From Reticulitermes speratus (lineage: Eukaryota; Arthropoda; Insecta; Blattodea; Rhinotermitidae), in assembly GCA_021186555.1 (NCBI GenBank), contig JAJKFL010000042.1, positions 15,476,521-15,540,520 on the forward strand: 64,000 nucleotides of DNA, read 5' to 3'. The notes under the pieces are model-generated. The model was not told the origin of the DNA, did not search any database, and worked only from the letters and a program-made list of their open reading frames with translations. Numbering within the stretch: position 1 is the first letter of the stretch; the number at the start of each line of letters is the position of its first letter. Positions 1 to 13,524 of the stretch are shown here, piece after piece. The translations under genes were made by a program, and so were the position numbers.

Positions 1-1710
1 TATATGTTGTATTTAACAGGTTAGATGTTGGTTTTATACTGATATTAAATAGTTGGTGTTTATACGCCGAAGGTAGTGTGTACAGTGCGCGACACTATTT
101 GAATTTTTAAATATAATTCAGGTTAATTTTCGTCTTTAAAGGGTTAAACCGGACTGGGCACTACCTTCTGTCTCACCTTGCTTGGGTCAGAGTGACAACC
201 TTTCTTGCTATGTCCTATATTATAACCTGCCAACGTCAACACTCTACTTACTTCAATCCTGAAGATGGTGGAAGCATGAATCCCAGAAATGTTTGTTGAA
301 TACCAAAGGCATCAAAATCCAGAATAATATTATATAAATATTGAAAATTTAATACACATAAATGTGTCTGTATTATTCCTCAATTTTTCCTCGTTGCTGT
401 ATTTCCTGAACAAAGACAAACCAAAATCTATACCCATCATACCTAACTGAGCAATTTTATGAGTCTGTATTCCAACATTTGTGCTCCATGCGACTGGCCT
501 CACAAAACCTTCCACTGAGTGCAGGCCCACACACAAGTAAAACATTTTCGATTATTCGTTCCCAATTCCCTGCAACCACCCCCTGCTTAAACCCCAGTCG
601 TTACGACCCTCCACCGCACTGTGCAACGCAAACGCTATCAAGAATAACAATTTAAATGCGGCAGTGGCATCTCATCCCCTGCCCCTCTTACCCTCCCACC
701 CCCCTTCATTCATCCCCTCAAAGATCCAAATGTTCCTAGCAGTAAATCAGACTCTGTTGCTGCCCCTGGAAGCCAGACCAACAGCATAGCGGCGCCACAC
801 CGATAACATATCCTACGCCTCGAGATATGAAAGCAGTGCTATACTGTACAACACACGGACGTACAAAACGTGATCACAATTCAAATTAGCTTAAATGACA
901 ATGGTCCACACGTATGATAACACACCACATATTTCTGCTCCTATACCTCCAGCAAACTTGCGTCATCTGACAATGTAAGCACGTCGAACTTGTAAACATA
1001 CTTTAAAATATCGAAGAAACGTGTGACAAATAGCTCTTCGTATTTCAGGTCATAGGAAGGCAACTGACACAAAGATTAAAGCACTTAATATACGTGCTCA
1101 GGTAAATATAAAACATGCTAAAGATGTAGCTCGGCCCTTCTTCCTCACAAACCTCCTCTAAAATAGGTTATTTTTTCACACGAAACAAGTTTAAGAAAGA
1201 TGCTAATACAAAACAGTGCATAATACCAACTTCTCACAGCTTTATTAAATTCGGTCAACACATACTATTTCAAATGCATACGTCCCTTAAAATACACAAT
1301 TGTTACTGCCTAATGCATAGTCAGACGATTCTCTAGCACGCAAATTCCTAACAAATTAAATAAATCTCTAAAGTACAATCATTCTTAAGGTGAGAATCCC
1401 TCAGAAATTTTCCGCCTTTTGTGAAAGATGAAGGCGCATCACCGCGTCCAAAAGATCCTGCCACTTGGTTCTGGTCTAGGCGAATAAAATTTAAAGCTTC
1501 GCATTCTATGTTATTCTAATAAACATTTTATCTCTTTCATTTATTTCTTTCGCTTCCTTTATGCGTGCTCATCCAATCCTGACTTACGTGTACACAGTTG
1601 CAATACTTGACAGGGTACAAATTGTTAAGGATTGGCATTACATACATTTGCCCGTCCTAGTGTTACTTCCCCTCGTAGGTCCAAATACACATTCTCCTTA
1701 GCAGTGGATT
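1..1710. other. No gene recognised
   Basis: AT-rich sequence with only the hammerhead-like motif near 252-300. The short frame at 330-545 (minus) has no domain. Confidence 0.6.
252..300 (+). repeat. Hammerhead-like retroelement tail motif
   Basis: CTGAAGA (259-265), stem TGG...CCA, then GAAA (286-289). The outer arms TTCAA (252-256) and TTGAA (296-300) are complementary, as helix I of a hammerhead would be. This motif class is known from Penelope-like elements. Confidence 0.5.
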
Positions 1711-2210
1711 GATCTCGAACACCTTCATGGCATGCACAGTACAATAATTTGATATTGATCTCGAACACCTTTATGGCATGCACAGTACAATAATTTGATA
1801 TTGATCTCGAACACCTTCATGGCATGCACAGTACAATAATTTGATATTGATCTCGAACACCTTCATGGCATGCACAGTACAATAATTTGATATTGATCTC
1901 GAACACCTTCATGGCATGCACAGTACAATAATTTGATATTGATCTCGAACACCTTTATGGCATGCACAGTACAATAATTTGATATTGATCTCGAACACCT
2001 TCATGGCATGCACAGTACAATAATTTGATATTGATCTCGAACACCTTCATGGCATGCACAGTACAATAATTTGATATTGATCTCGAACACCTTCATGGCA
2101 TGCACAGTACAATAATTTGATATTGATCTCGAACACCTTCATGGGATGCACAGTACAATAATTTGATACTGATCTCGAACACCTTCATGGCATGCACAGT
2201 ACAATAATTT
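1711..2210. repeat. Minisatellite, 46-bp unit, 10.9 copies
   Basis: GATCTCGAACACC recurs at exactly 46-base spacing from 1711 to 2171 (eleven starts). Copies are nearly identical: CTTTATGG replaces CTTCATGG in units 2 and 6, and unit 10 has CATGGGATGC. There are no indels, so the array is young or homogenised. No coding frame is associated. Confidence 0.97.
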
Positions 2211-3711
2211 CATAATGTAATTTAAATACCAGGTACTGGAATACGCCACTGGTCAAGACTACAGAAGGAGCATGCGCTGTGCTGCATACATGACGTCACG
2301 CGTGGTCATGCAGTTGCGACAAAGAAATGGAATTGCCCATTTCTAAAACATTTCCTCTTTCTGGATTTTAGTTCGATCTTTAAATTATCTACACACAGCA
2401 CACACCTACTTTCATGTACGAAAATTTTAAAATTCAGTTTCCTCTTCCAGCGCACCTGCACTCAAATCCTATATGCACATTGTAATTCTGACCCTTCAGA
2501 CATCTACATACACACTCTACAAACTTCCGTTATGTATTATTTATTTATTTATTATGTATTTATTATTATATTATTATATTTTTGTACTAAAATTCAGTAA
2601 GACATTGACATTTATTCGGCACGTGTCCGAATTCAATCTCGGTCGGGACACCGACAAACCTGAATGAGGTTTTCGTCGTTTGCCTTAGTTTCTCCGCGCA
2701 AATTCCGATATAGGGCCTATTAGCAGGCAACGGCCACCTCCTTCCACATTCTTCTCTTCTACTATCTACGCCTCATTCAACAATTTGATGGTATATAGAC
2801 ATAACTGCAATAAACTATAAAAATTAATACAAATTAAGACGCTGAAAATATTCAATAATGTCTTCGTTTTTTTATTTACATCCGTGCGCAATTTGGAGCT
2901 GAAGAGTTTGCTATGACTTTGCTAACAGTTTCATTTCACAGTTTATCAGTAAGCCAGAAAACTAAAAAGCGCTGACCATAACATTTCTAACCAAATTACA
3001 ATGCGCTTCACACAATGCTACACCATATCGTCTGTTTACGCAGCTTGCGAAGTGCCTTAGTAACTTGTGTTCATAAAACGTAAAGTAAACGCTGGGTTGA
3101 CGGATTTAGCTCGCTCATCCAGCTATATATGACGGCCCAGCGTTCTGCCAACTTAACAAACATTAAACTCTCGTAGCAACAACATTTAATTTCGTCTTTA
3201 ATTCCATGCTGGTTACAAGTGAACCAGGTCGTCAGACTAGATATGTTGTGGAGGGAGATCCACGTTCGAGTCCCACATGTGGATGGTTTTGTGCAAGGTT
3301 TATTTCTCCCCTTCATTTATTATTAATTTGTAGGTTATGTCCGATCGACAGCCTCCCACTGCTGTCTGGTATTTTATGTGACTGTAAGGTAAAGTATTAA
3401 TAATTAAATAATTAAAGTTTTAAAGGTTTGTTAAACACTTAACATATGTATTTTATTTTACCTGATGCTACTTGCGGGTTGTTTTATTACACTTCAAGTT
3501 ACAAAGTTATGTCGCATTGAATTATTGGATAATTGGTGCACATTGAATTGTAAAGGATGTAGAAGAAACTGGCGTGAAGTAATTGACGGTATTATATCGT
3601 CAACTGTCTGGAGGTTGCGACAAAAACTACAAAAACCTGTCAGTACAGAGGGCTCAAGGATTAGATCTGAACACGGTCTCCCCGAACATGCAGTGAGAGA
3701 TGTAATCACTA
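2211..3711. other. No gene recognised
   Basis: Between the two minisatellites. It holds a short TTTATTA tract (about 2535-2580) and, at 3227-3330, a weak tRNA-like GTTCGAGTCCC that could be a very old SINE. Nothing else is supported. Confidence 0.5.
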
Positions 3712-4850
3712 GACCGCGACCTTCTGCGCCTATCATTCTAATTACGTGGCTCCCTTATCACACTGCGACCTTCTGCGCCTATCATTCTAATTACGTGGCT
3801 CCCTTATCACACTGCGACCTTCTGCGCCTATCATTCTAATTACGTGGCTCCCTTATCACACTGCGACCTTCTGCGCCTATCATTATAATTACGTGGCTCC
3901 CTTATCACACTGCGACCTTCTGCGCCTATCATTATAATTACGTGGCTCCTTATCACACTGCGACCTTCTGCGCCTATCATTCTAATTACGTGGCTGCCTT
4001 ATCACACTGCGACCTTCTGCGCCTATCATTCTAATTACGTGGCTCCCTTATCACACTGCGACCTTCTGCGCCTATCATTTAATTACGTGGCTCCCTTATC
4101 ACACTGCGACCTTCTGCGCCTATCATTCTAATTACGTGGCTCCCTTATCACACTGCGACCTTCTGCGCCTTCATTCTAATTACGTGGCTCCCTTATCACA
4201 CTGCGACCTTCTGCGCCTATAATTCAATTACGTGGCTCCCTTATCACACTGCGACCTTCTGCGCCTATATTCTAATTACGTGGCTCCCTTATCACACTGC
4301 GACCTTCTGCGCCTTAATTAATTACGTGGCTCCCTTATCACACTGCGACCTTCTGCGCCTTCATTATAATTACGTGGCTCCTTATCACACGCGACCTTCT
4401 GCGCCTATCATTCCAATTACGTGGCTCCCTTATCACACTGCGACCTTCTGCCCCTTTAATTCTAATTACGTGGCTCCTTATCACACCGGACCTTCTGCGC
4501 CTTAATTCCAATTACGTGGCTCCTTATCACACTGCGACCTTCTGCGTCCTTAATTACCAATTACGGGCTCCTTATCACACTGCGACTTCGCGCTCTAATT
4601 CCAATTACGTGGCTCCCTTATCACACCGCGACCTTCTGCGCCTCTAATTCCAATTACGTGGCTCCCTTATCACACTGCGACCTTCTGCGCCTCTAATTCT
4701 AATTACGTGGCTCCCTTATCACACCGCGACCTTCTGCGCCTCTAATTCCAATTACGTGGCTCCCTTATCACACTGCGACCTTCTGCGCCTCTAATTCTAA
4801 TTACGTGGCTGCCTTATCACGCCGAGATGTTCTGCGCCTATCATTCTCGT
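3712..4850. repeat. Minisatellite, 49-bp unit, about 23 copies, decaying to one side
   Basis: CGACCTTCTGCGCC recurs every 49 bases from about 3717. Each unit also carries ATTACGTGGCTCCC and TTATCACA. Units up to about 3.95 kb are almost identical; from about 4.05 to 4.60 kb many have 1-5 base losses and substitutions. After 4.60 kb units become regular again with a CTCTAATTC variant. The last partial unit (4830-4860) is diverged. The open frame entering the array from 3465 is not considered a gene. Confidence 0.96.
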
Positions 4851-5747
4851 TTCGTGGCTCCAACATCGTGTTACGGTTGGAGGAATCGGTTTCCCGAAAT
4901 GCAATGTAACTGTTATTGTATTCAATAAACAAACACGGTCAATTGACAACTGGTGGTCCTCCTAATTGTGAGTTGGGCTGAGGACTAATATTCTTTAATC
5001 GTAAAGAAAAGACCAGAATGTCGCGAAGTGTTACATCGGGCCTCAAATTTGGAAGGGTTATTTGCATATTAAGGACCTGAGGGGAGCTACTGAAAAACCG
5101 GAACAGCAAATAAATCTTCGCATTGTATAAAAAGCGGAGAATTTCTTCATCTTGTGTCTCTTCAAGTTCAGGCGAGACACGTGGACACCACTGATATAGG
5201 CTTGCACTTAGTTGTGAAGCATAAGAATAAGATTAGACAAATCTGCAGGCTCAAGCCTTCCGACAAGCTACGCCAAGTCAGCTGGTAAGTAGTGCGAAAC
5301 TGTTTATGTCTCCACATCCCATCAGACAAATCTCCAGCAACACCGCCGTCAGAACATCAAATGTCGCGAAGAAAAACGTCCTCATCATAGCACCAACGTA
5401 AAAAGAAGGAACATCAGCACACCTACAGGGAACTTTCAAAACGGCACCTAGGACAAACTGCAACACATCAAAATGTGACTTCGACAGCCAAACTGAAAAT
5501 CTATTGGAGTGGGTGTAAAAGTTACATAATAACAATCCTAGTAACTTGCAGCTCTAATTAATGGGTATGCAAAAACACATAAACATGTGATTGTAACACT
5601 TTTAACTACTATGAACACTTATCACGCAATAATCCCTAATTTATACAATTCTTCATTACCTTGTACGTACTTTCAATTAATACTATAAGCTTCAATTTAA
5701 GTTACTAATTTATGAAATATTATCATCGCAATGCGCACATGCCAGGT

Positions 5748-5778
5748 GTTCCGACATGATGGTGTCATCTTCAGGAAC
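5748..5778 (-). repeat. Hammerhead-like retroelement tail motif, core shortened
   Basis: Minus strand: outer arms GTTCC/GGAAC, CTGAAGA, TGACACCATCATGTC. The GAAA block is missing, so this copy should be inactive. The outer arms remain perfectly paired. Confidence 0.45.
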
Positions 5779-6262
5779 GTGTGGAACATTATTGTTAATA
5801 TAATGAAACAGTTATTTACAAAGATGGTTATTTAAGAAATAAAATTAAAACTTATGTATACTTAAAACATTAATATCTTAATACCATTTTATAAAACCTG
5901 CACAAAAATATGATGTAAATACATCCCATGTCAAAACCCTAGAATTATTGTAAAACCCCCTCCAAGAATTCATGTGCATCAGGATAGCACTGTTGAATAA
6001 ACTTGATAAACTTTCTAATGTCTATTGCATAAAAGTCGTGCAGTGTGGTCATCACAATTATGCAGAGTCTAAACCACTCATTAAGCATCTAATCACTTCC
6101 TATTGCGTGATTACAATATTCCACTTGTTGCCTACATTAGCAGCGTTCTACTACTACTCTTACCTCACTAAGTCTTCTTTATTTCCGCACATTGTGTTTT
6201 TCTGCCTTATGCTTTCTGTTGACCTGTGTCGATGCGTCAGTGTAATAGTGTCTCCTGCCTGT

Positions 6263-6303
6263 GTTGCACTAATTGTTTTTACTGTAAACACAATTAGTGC
6301 AAC
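6263..6303. repeat. Perfect 14-bp-arm hairpin
   Basis: GTTGCACTAATTGT (6263-6276) and ACAATTAGTGCAAC (6290-6303) with a 13-base loop that is itself partly self-complementary. No gene context. Confidence 0.88.
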
Positions 6304-6770
6304 TGGAGGAAAGTTTGTAATACTATAATAAATTCCTCTGATATTTAAATGATAAATTCCTACATTTAAAACGATTTTGCAATTTGGAGTGTCATATTAT
6401 AATAAAATAATTTATGAGCACAAATAAATGTCTTTCATATAAAAACAAATTTTGACAAATAGAAACCAAGTCTCAATAACTTGAAATTTCCAAAAATACT
6501 GCGACATTTACAAAAAAAAGATATTAAACTTGAGAGAATAACAACACAGAATGCATTACGTGCTGCTGCTCTCTATAGGTACCACATAAGGTTACTTCGG
6601 AAAATCAGGACACTGCAATACTGACCCAAGCATATCTTCCACTGCCGTTTATTAAGGCCACCTTCTGCTCCTGTTCGTACAGTACCAACCCTATCTGCTA
6701 GCACACATACAGACAAGCAAGGTTTAGCATTTTATGTACAACGACGAGTAGGAGACAAAACAGTGCCTAC

Positions 6771-7198
6771 ATTTGAACTCGTTAAATTTATGAACTTTCT
6801 CCATCACATGCTGACATTTAACACATTATGTTTCGGGGACAAGACCGGTCCACGTCTTCAGGCTTGCTTTTTCCAAAACAAAACGTTACTACATAATAAC
6901 TATTTATATCCTGAATAAACACTAACTAAAGTCAATTAGTGAATACGACATATTTCAATAATAGTTTAAAAATTGTGGCTATGCAAATATCACTAAACTC
7001 TTATTGAAATATGTTTCATTCATTAATTTGACTTTGGCCCTTGTTTAACCAGGACTTAAATATTATCATTTACTAATATTTTGTTTTGGAAAAAGCAAAC
7101 CTGAATAAATGGAGCGTTCTTGTCCCCGAAACGTAGTGTGTTAAATTTAAATACACAAGATGGAAAGAGTCCATAAAGTTTATGAGTTCAGATGTCAA
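6771..7198. repeat. Foldback: two divergent retroelement tails, about 200-bp arms
   Basis: The left arm (6771-6972) is the diverged reverse complement of the right arm (about 6995-7198). TTTTGTTTTGGAAAAAGCAA...GTCCCCGAAACRTARTGTGT is present in both, and the inner part (ATTGAAATATGT) is also inverted. Each arm carries the CTGAA...GAAAC motif. Confidence 0.85.
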
Positions 7199-7850
7199 AC
7201 ACCATCATCAGAATTGCATACCCGCACACAGACAGTACTGCAGTCTTCAATGTGTTGAACAACAGAAGTATTGCATGAAACCTAACCTAACAGTAGTTCC
7301 ACTGCCACAGACTTGGAAGCAATTTTTATAATAATTTCTTTTAAGTAATAAAGTGGTCCATTTCGTCGATCCGAGTTTTCAGCCAGCAATATAGAAGTTA
7401 CATAACATGTTAAATTAAAACCGTGCAGTTTCTTTATATTCGTGTTCAGAGAAGTAAGGTTTGGCATCTCAGTGTATTATGATGTGGCTATAAACAGTAC
7501 AAGGGCAGGTTACAGCCGCCACGATTTTCTGTGCAGCACACTTATTAGCTATTTGTCTGTTGCACATACTTTACTGCTCACATTTCAGAAATATACTTCA
7601 CTTCTTTCGTCATATTTCCTTGACCTACACACATTCCTTACTGTGGTTATTTGTGGCACGTAGCAAATCTGCTGGCATATAATCAGCTATCAGAAACGCA
7701 TGGAAAAAGGCACAAATAATGGCGTTCTTTATAAATCAGATTATCATCTTCTAAACAACGACACTGGCAATCCCTCACAGTCGCTCATAAAAGTAACAAA
7801 TTCAGTCCAGTAGTACGTTCTCTTACGTGCCCAGAGATGCACAATGACGT

Positions 7851-8151
7851 AGGTAAAGAAAATGTTGCCTCTATGGATACCATAAAGACGTATAAGAGAA
7901 TAAGAGTATAGATCCCCTCATTCTTAACTCCAGCATCAGATGCAGGATAGTCCTTAACTTCAGGTCCCAGCCCCATTTTTCCAGGCAGAGCGGCCAGTAC
8001 TCAAGGAATACCAGGCTAGATGGGCCCCAGAACCGGTCTGGGCTTTTTGGAGAAAAGAAAAATATTTGTTGTTCCTGTCACGAATCGAACCACGATTCCT
8101 CAAGCGTCCAGCCCGTAGCCTAGTTACTATACCGACTGAGTTATCCGGCAT
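7851..8151 (-). mobile_element. tRNA-derived SINE, family B, near full length
   Basis: Minus-strand head TGCCGGATAACTCAGTCGGT with box A TAACTCAGTCGG and box B GGTTCGATTCG. The body holds the family words GGGGCCCATCTAG and GGGATCTATACTC, and it ends in a TTTACC tail at the left. No clear target duplication. Confidence 0.85.
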
Positions 8152-10685
8152 TTACACTGTAGTCACTATAAAATAAGTATGCTTAAAAAGAATTCTTGTA
8201 ATTAATTCTGTTTCAAGTAGAATGCCTCAGACTAAATAACTAGCCACAATGTTCGCAACACAGCGCCAAGGCTGGACATCACGAATAGAACAGCCTGCCA
8301 CTGCACACGGTTCTGAGTTAGCTCAACCACGTTCACAGCTACACAACACATTTCCTCAAGACCGGTAACAATACTCTCCCATGTCCTTCTCATCTTGCAA
8401 GTGACCACTTTACAAAAACGAATTAGGGTTTTCCAATTATTAGTGCGTTGCAGTTTATCCCATCGTCACGCCACTAGCCAAAAAAAACCATGAACTTACA
8501 CATATGCGGAAAGAAACTTGAATACTGGAACTACTCTGTAGTTGAAGGTTCTTCTACATGTCTTCTCAACAGAAAGATACAGGCCCTACAAATCATCCGC
8601 TAATTTGTAATCACTGTCTTTAAAATTACAAATGTTTCCTTCGCTTAACATTACAAATCTCTGCATTTTCCCCACACAGTGTATTTATACGTTCCTTGTA
8701 ATTCTGACAGCAAACAGCGATTACTTCCTTAAATAATATCAACTAGCTGGTCTTACTAACAGAGACGCATGCTGTTTTCTGAGACGTGGGGACTGAATTT
8801 TTGTATGCCATTTAAGAGAGCTTCATCCTTGAAATTTTTAAATAGCCTCTACATTCTCATTTAAATAACGGTGCTTGTTTATTTACTTCACCAACCTAGA
8901 ATAATATGATACAATACGTCCATGATTTAAATGCTTCGAAGAATCAGAATATGTACGGAATTGTATACAGCAGCGAGCATTCAGTATTAACCATTGATCG
9001 TTTGGCTAATATAATTTATGCAGTAGGCCTATCGAAGCTACACGTGCTTGCACCGACCACGCTAGCGATATTTTTGCAACGTGATCCATAATTTATTGTC
9101 CGTAATGCATTTCCAGTGTCCTGTTCCTCATGTAGATTCGCTCCAGTGTATCCGTAACACATAGGGCGACAGAACAAAAAATGTTACTGACCCACAGTAT
9201 TTGAATTATGTAATATAACGTCACTTCGTATATTAACAATCAAACCTTTTAGTTAACTCGTACATGGAATTTCTATTTTTAAGAACTATTTTTTACAAAA
9301 CAACGCGTCACTCTTCCGGTAATGACTTTCACTGAAACAGTTACTCGTCTAAGAACACCTCAATGACCTTAATCACTTCCCCTACTTCAAATTTAGAAAA
9401 TAAAGTATGCAAAAGTATAATTCTAGGTATTGTTTTCTATGGACATGAAATCTGTTCTATCGTCCGAATATATACTACAGATGAAATAACAGATACGATT
9501 TTGAAGAAAACAGTCCAGCTGCGTCCTCTTTATCTGTACCATTTGAGCATTTGCACTCAAAGATTTAACAAAACCGCAGATCCTAATAACAATGATCATC
9601 CAAGACACAAAAACACAAAAACCTGAAATAATAAATATATTATAACTAAAGCAAATAAGACAAACGTTATAAAAATTACTTTCACAGAATACAAAAATAA
9701 TATTTCATTTCTGCTGCTGCAATCTACTTCTGTTGTCCGTAATTACATCACAAAATTCTACTTTTATTAAACATCCATCACTCTCCTTTCAACCTGTAAC
9801 AGCTGACACGCTTCGCAAACAACCAGTATGTTCCCCAGCATCATAAGTCCAGTAGTCTGGTTTCCAAAACAGGGCCTTCATTTTTTCATGAGAACTTGTA
9901 AACTGTCAATTGATAAACGTAGCGCACAACTCGTTTTGTCGCAAATAAAGAATGCGCTGGCATTAAAATCGCTTAATTTCTGTCGACGTCAGGAGGAACT
10001 AGAGAGGAAATCTGTCGCCATTTCCTTGGACGTCGGCGTCTAGTTTCCGGTTTGCCTACAGCCACATACGTCACGGACTTAGGGAGGAACTGTAGTTACA
10101 AATCATCAATTATCATACAATCACCAGCGAAAGAAGTGCATCGTCATATTCATGCATCATCAATGCTTCGTTCTGCATAACTTGTCGTGTATGGTGGCTC
10201 CATGCTGAGGCCGCATGTTACATTAAGCTTTTTGTTACATCTTCTATTCTTCTTCTATTTCCGTTTCCTTCCCCGTGGCCACGGATAATGTCTTCATCTC
10301 TGTTTGTAACGTACGATATATCAAAAGAGCTTGGTTGTTATATTCGTTATACTTTCAGCTGATCTCTTAACACTCCAGTGGGTTTCCAGCCAGAATTTAA
10401 AGGACCGTGCATATAACTGATTTAAATTTTCGGAGACTTGGGTCTTAAATGTTCTTAAATTTTTTTTCTTGTGATTTACTGAATATTGTGTGTGAAAACT
10501 TGGTCAAATGGTAAGAAATCAGGATGCGGGCAATTTTAGCGTTCCGTGCCTACGGGTATATACTTAAGGTGAATAAGAACGTGCATCTCGGTCAGGCACT
10601 TCAAGCAACTGAAGGGCACCAAGTTTATACACGAGTATCAATGGAGTCATCACAATTGGAATTTAAAGCAGAACTCACAAAATCT
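8152..10685. other. No gene recognised
   Basis: 2.5 kb of ordinary AT-rich sequence without detectable repeats or conserved coding. Confidence 0.55.
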
Positions 10686-10698
10686 ACTTTCTTATTTT

Positions 10699-11009
10699 AA
10701 GGTAAAAAAAGGTCAAGCTAATCCCATTACAGGCCTGGACAGGCCCTGAGGGCTCTAGAAGTTTGAGGGTCCCAGATTTCAAGACGATCGGCACATGAAG
10801 GTGGTAAGGCTGTCAACCCTACGCACTGGCCGCCTTTACCCTCATGAAATATTACTCATTTCTGTTAGAGGCTGAGTCGATCCCAGGGCCATAGTGAGGC
10901 CGGAAGGATTAGGTCAATAAAAAAACCCAATGACCCCATCGGGAATCTAAACGGCGACCTTCCGACTTGTAGCGCAGTGCCTCAACCAACAGCGCCACCG
11001 CGTGCCCCC
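10699..11009 (-). mobile_element. tRNA-derived SINE, family A
   Basis: Read on the minus strand, the head GGGGCACGCGGTGGCGCTGT is tRNA-like, with a box A region around TGGCGCTGTTGG and a degraded box B. The body matches the copies at 49016 and 54234. It ends in a CTTGACC/TTTACC tail at the left. Flanks ACTTTCTTATTTT (10686-10698) and ACTTTCATATTGT (11010-11022) are an imperfect target duplication, so this is the oldest of the three copies. Confidence 0.88.
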
Positions 11010-11456
11010 ACTTTCATATTGTACGGATTTCTATTCCTATAGGTTTAGTAGCAGTGGTAGTGGTGGTAGTAGTAGCAGTAGTAGTAGTAACAGCAGTACT
11101 GTTGTTAATAGTTCATTTTATTACTGTCAAAATTATACCTGAAATTTCTAGGAAATAACCTAGAGATTCGCGCAGTCGACATGATTTTAATTGTAATTAC
11201 ATCTTTTGAAATCAAGCAGCATAATACAAGTATTCTACACCCTGGTATTCAGTGTTCTGGAAAACAGACGGTATGACAGGCCTAATGGCAAAAAACCTAA
11301 AGACACAATCTGAATAACACCCGGAAACATTGAACAAGGCCAAAAGGGCGATTCTTAACGTTCAGACATACAGACATACAAATATGTTAAATAAGTAAGG
11401 TTCTCTGCGTCATGAAAGTTAAATTAAAATTAATGACAATTATAAGTGTATCTCCT

Positions 11457-11717
11457 TTACTCCACTGAAGTATCATTATTTTTTAACGTAATCCCCAAGA
11501 ACACTGATGCATGTACCCAATCTTGGCACGAATTTAAAAATTCCGTCGCATTATAACTCGGATCTTGCATTTGCAACCATTCACGAACGTTCATTTCCAC
11601 TTCCTCATTACTGTAGAATCGGCGACTTTCCAACTGTCGCTTCAGCGGCCGAAAATCAATCCCTCCACACGTACTGCGTTCACATCCGAACTTGGTATGC
11701 TGGACTGACAGGTGCAA
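11457..11717 (-). pseudogene. Mariner-like transposase C-terminal remnant
   Basis: The 86-residue minus-strand frame contains FRPLKRQLESRRFYSNEEVE and VREWLQMQDPSYNATEF followed by a W-x-C-poor tail. This resembles the C-terminus of mariner transposases (GPLK...L..RRF..DEEV...VREWL). The catalytic part upstream (to about 11960) is not readable. No inverted ends were identified. Confidence 0.58.
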
Positions 11718-13235
11718 TCATCGTGGATGTCCAATCAAATATTTTCGAAATCTCTGCACAATTTTCTGACATGCAGCACTCTCATTATGCCATCACCATA
11801 TACCCCTATAAACGAATGTTTCGTCCATAAAACTCGAATCACACTACGAAATTTTTGAGGGACCAATTTTCAAATGTCGTTGCCACTGCACATCAACTTA
11901 TCCCATAAATAGCACCTGACTGTCTAAGTAAATCTTGTACCACTTGTTTCATATTACCCTATTACAAAAAAATAAAATGCTTGATTAACACAAAAGTTAC
12001 ACGGTAGGGAAACTTACTGAAAGAAAATGCCTTGAACGTGAAACTTAGAAAGTGTTGCAATTCTTACAACTCAAGCAGAAACTTCATACGATATCTCTTT
12101 TCACAAAAGGGCATGCTACGACATACACCAAAGAAGGAATATCCACCTACTATTTCGAATACATAGTCCACCTGTAGTGTGGTCTTTGGCTGCTAAGTTA
12201 TGTTTGACCCACATTCACATCCGGACCATCGATTTAATGCCTTTCCAATTCACGTGTCTGATCTCTGGGGTCACTGAAGTTAACGCAACATGCAGAAAAA
12301 CAGATACCAGAACTTTCATTACCCACACACAGTTTTGAAGGTACTGAAGTTTCTAACACCTACTTCTGTAGAGGACCACCCCGAATACGTACCCATCCCT
12401 GGGGAGGTGGAAGACAGCGAGTGCTAGGAGGGAAAGGCTGTTGGCAATTCAAATGTATTCAAATTCCATGCCGTGAGCAGGAAATGGGACCAACTTTTAC
12501 CCCTAACAAAAACTCAGGGCCTGCAACAGGCATGGAATCACAAAATCCTCAGTCGGTTCCACAGAAACCATAAAAGCGGAAAATTTCCATTCCCTATAGC
12601 ATGGCTGTATAATACACAGTAGTGTACGATTGTAAAGCGAAAATGTACAGCCACGTACAATAAAACTGCGATACCATTCAATATTCCAAAAGGTTTTAAG
12701 TAAGCTGTTATCTTAGGCGAAATTATTTTTTAAATTCATTGAGCTATACACAGCAGTTTACTATAAATATGGAGCTATATTACCACAGCACAGAAATCTC
12801 GCAGTATACAGTTGGTTGTTGGTTACTTTTACTTTAATTCAGTTCAGTTTATGTTACTTAACTACGCCACAGCAAGTTACAGATTTATATGTACCTACTG
12901 GTATATAAGAGGTGACTGGTATAAAAGAGGGTGACTCTGAACGCAGAATGTAGAACAGTGTGACAAATTTCAGCTATTATCAAAACACTCCCAAAGTGTT
13001 CCTTAAGACAACGACGAAATATTTAGAAACACGTAACTTCATGAGAAACAATAAAAATTCACGAATATAAATATTATATTAGATCTCTGAAACAAACCTT
13101 TTTCGCTTTGGTTATGTTACGTTTTTCATTTCACTGATAGGCTTGTGAGAGCAGTACATAAAATAAACTATCTGACCAGTTATGAGAAAGTGCAAGAAAC
13201 AGCCTAAGACATATCGCCGTTTAAAAGGTAACTAT
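11718..13235. other. No gene recognised
   Basis: The first part (to about 11960) may be unreadable upstream mariner sequence; the remainder shows nothing I can name. Confidence 0.5.
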
Positions 13236-13375
13236 ACAAAATAAGGCAGAGCAGAGAGGCCGAAGAAACAGCTCACGATCTAAAAATAAAATACAATCCC
13301 AAGCAAAAGCAAACTAGTGACTGCGTTTATGATTTCATTAAAATTATTTAAGAATAATAGGGACAACAGGAGCGA
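13236..13375. repeat. Dispersed repeat G, copy 1
   Basis: Shares AAATAAGGCAG, CAGAGAGGC/CAGAGGC, GAAACAG, ATCTA, TAGTGACTGC and GAATAATA in order with 53693-53822. Followed by a (GTA)n tract. Confidence 0.68.
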
Positions 13376-13524
13376 ACGTAGTAGTAGTAGTAGTAGTAGT
13401 CAGTAGTAGCAGTAGTAGTATAAAACCAGAAGTACAGATGGCTGTGCCCGCTAACACCAAGTTCCAAAAGCAAATATAAGTTACTTCAAACTTCACGGAT
13501 ACAAACGTAGCATAGTAATGAATG

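Noticed and set aside
3227-3330. tRNA-like GTTCGAGTCCC segment
   Set aside because: Box A is not convincing and no copy elsewhere in the window supports a SINE family.
3465-3839. 124-codon plus-strand frame
   Set aside because: Its last third is read from the 49-bp minisatellite and the rest has no recognisable domain.
1711-4850. CRISPR-like regular arrays
   Set aside because: Units repeat head to tail without variable spacers, and the window is animal DNA; they are minisatellites.
4860-4990. Possible fossil LTR 3' end (AATAAA-type word, then ACTGGTGGTCC as a primer-site-like word)
   Set aside because: No partner repeat or internal region was found, so there is no support for an LTR element.
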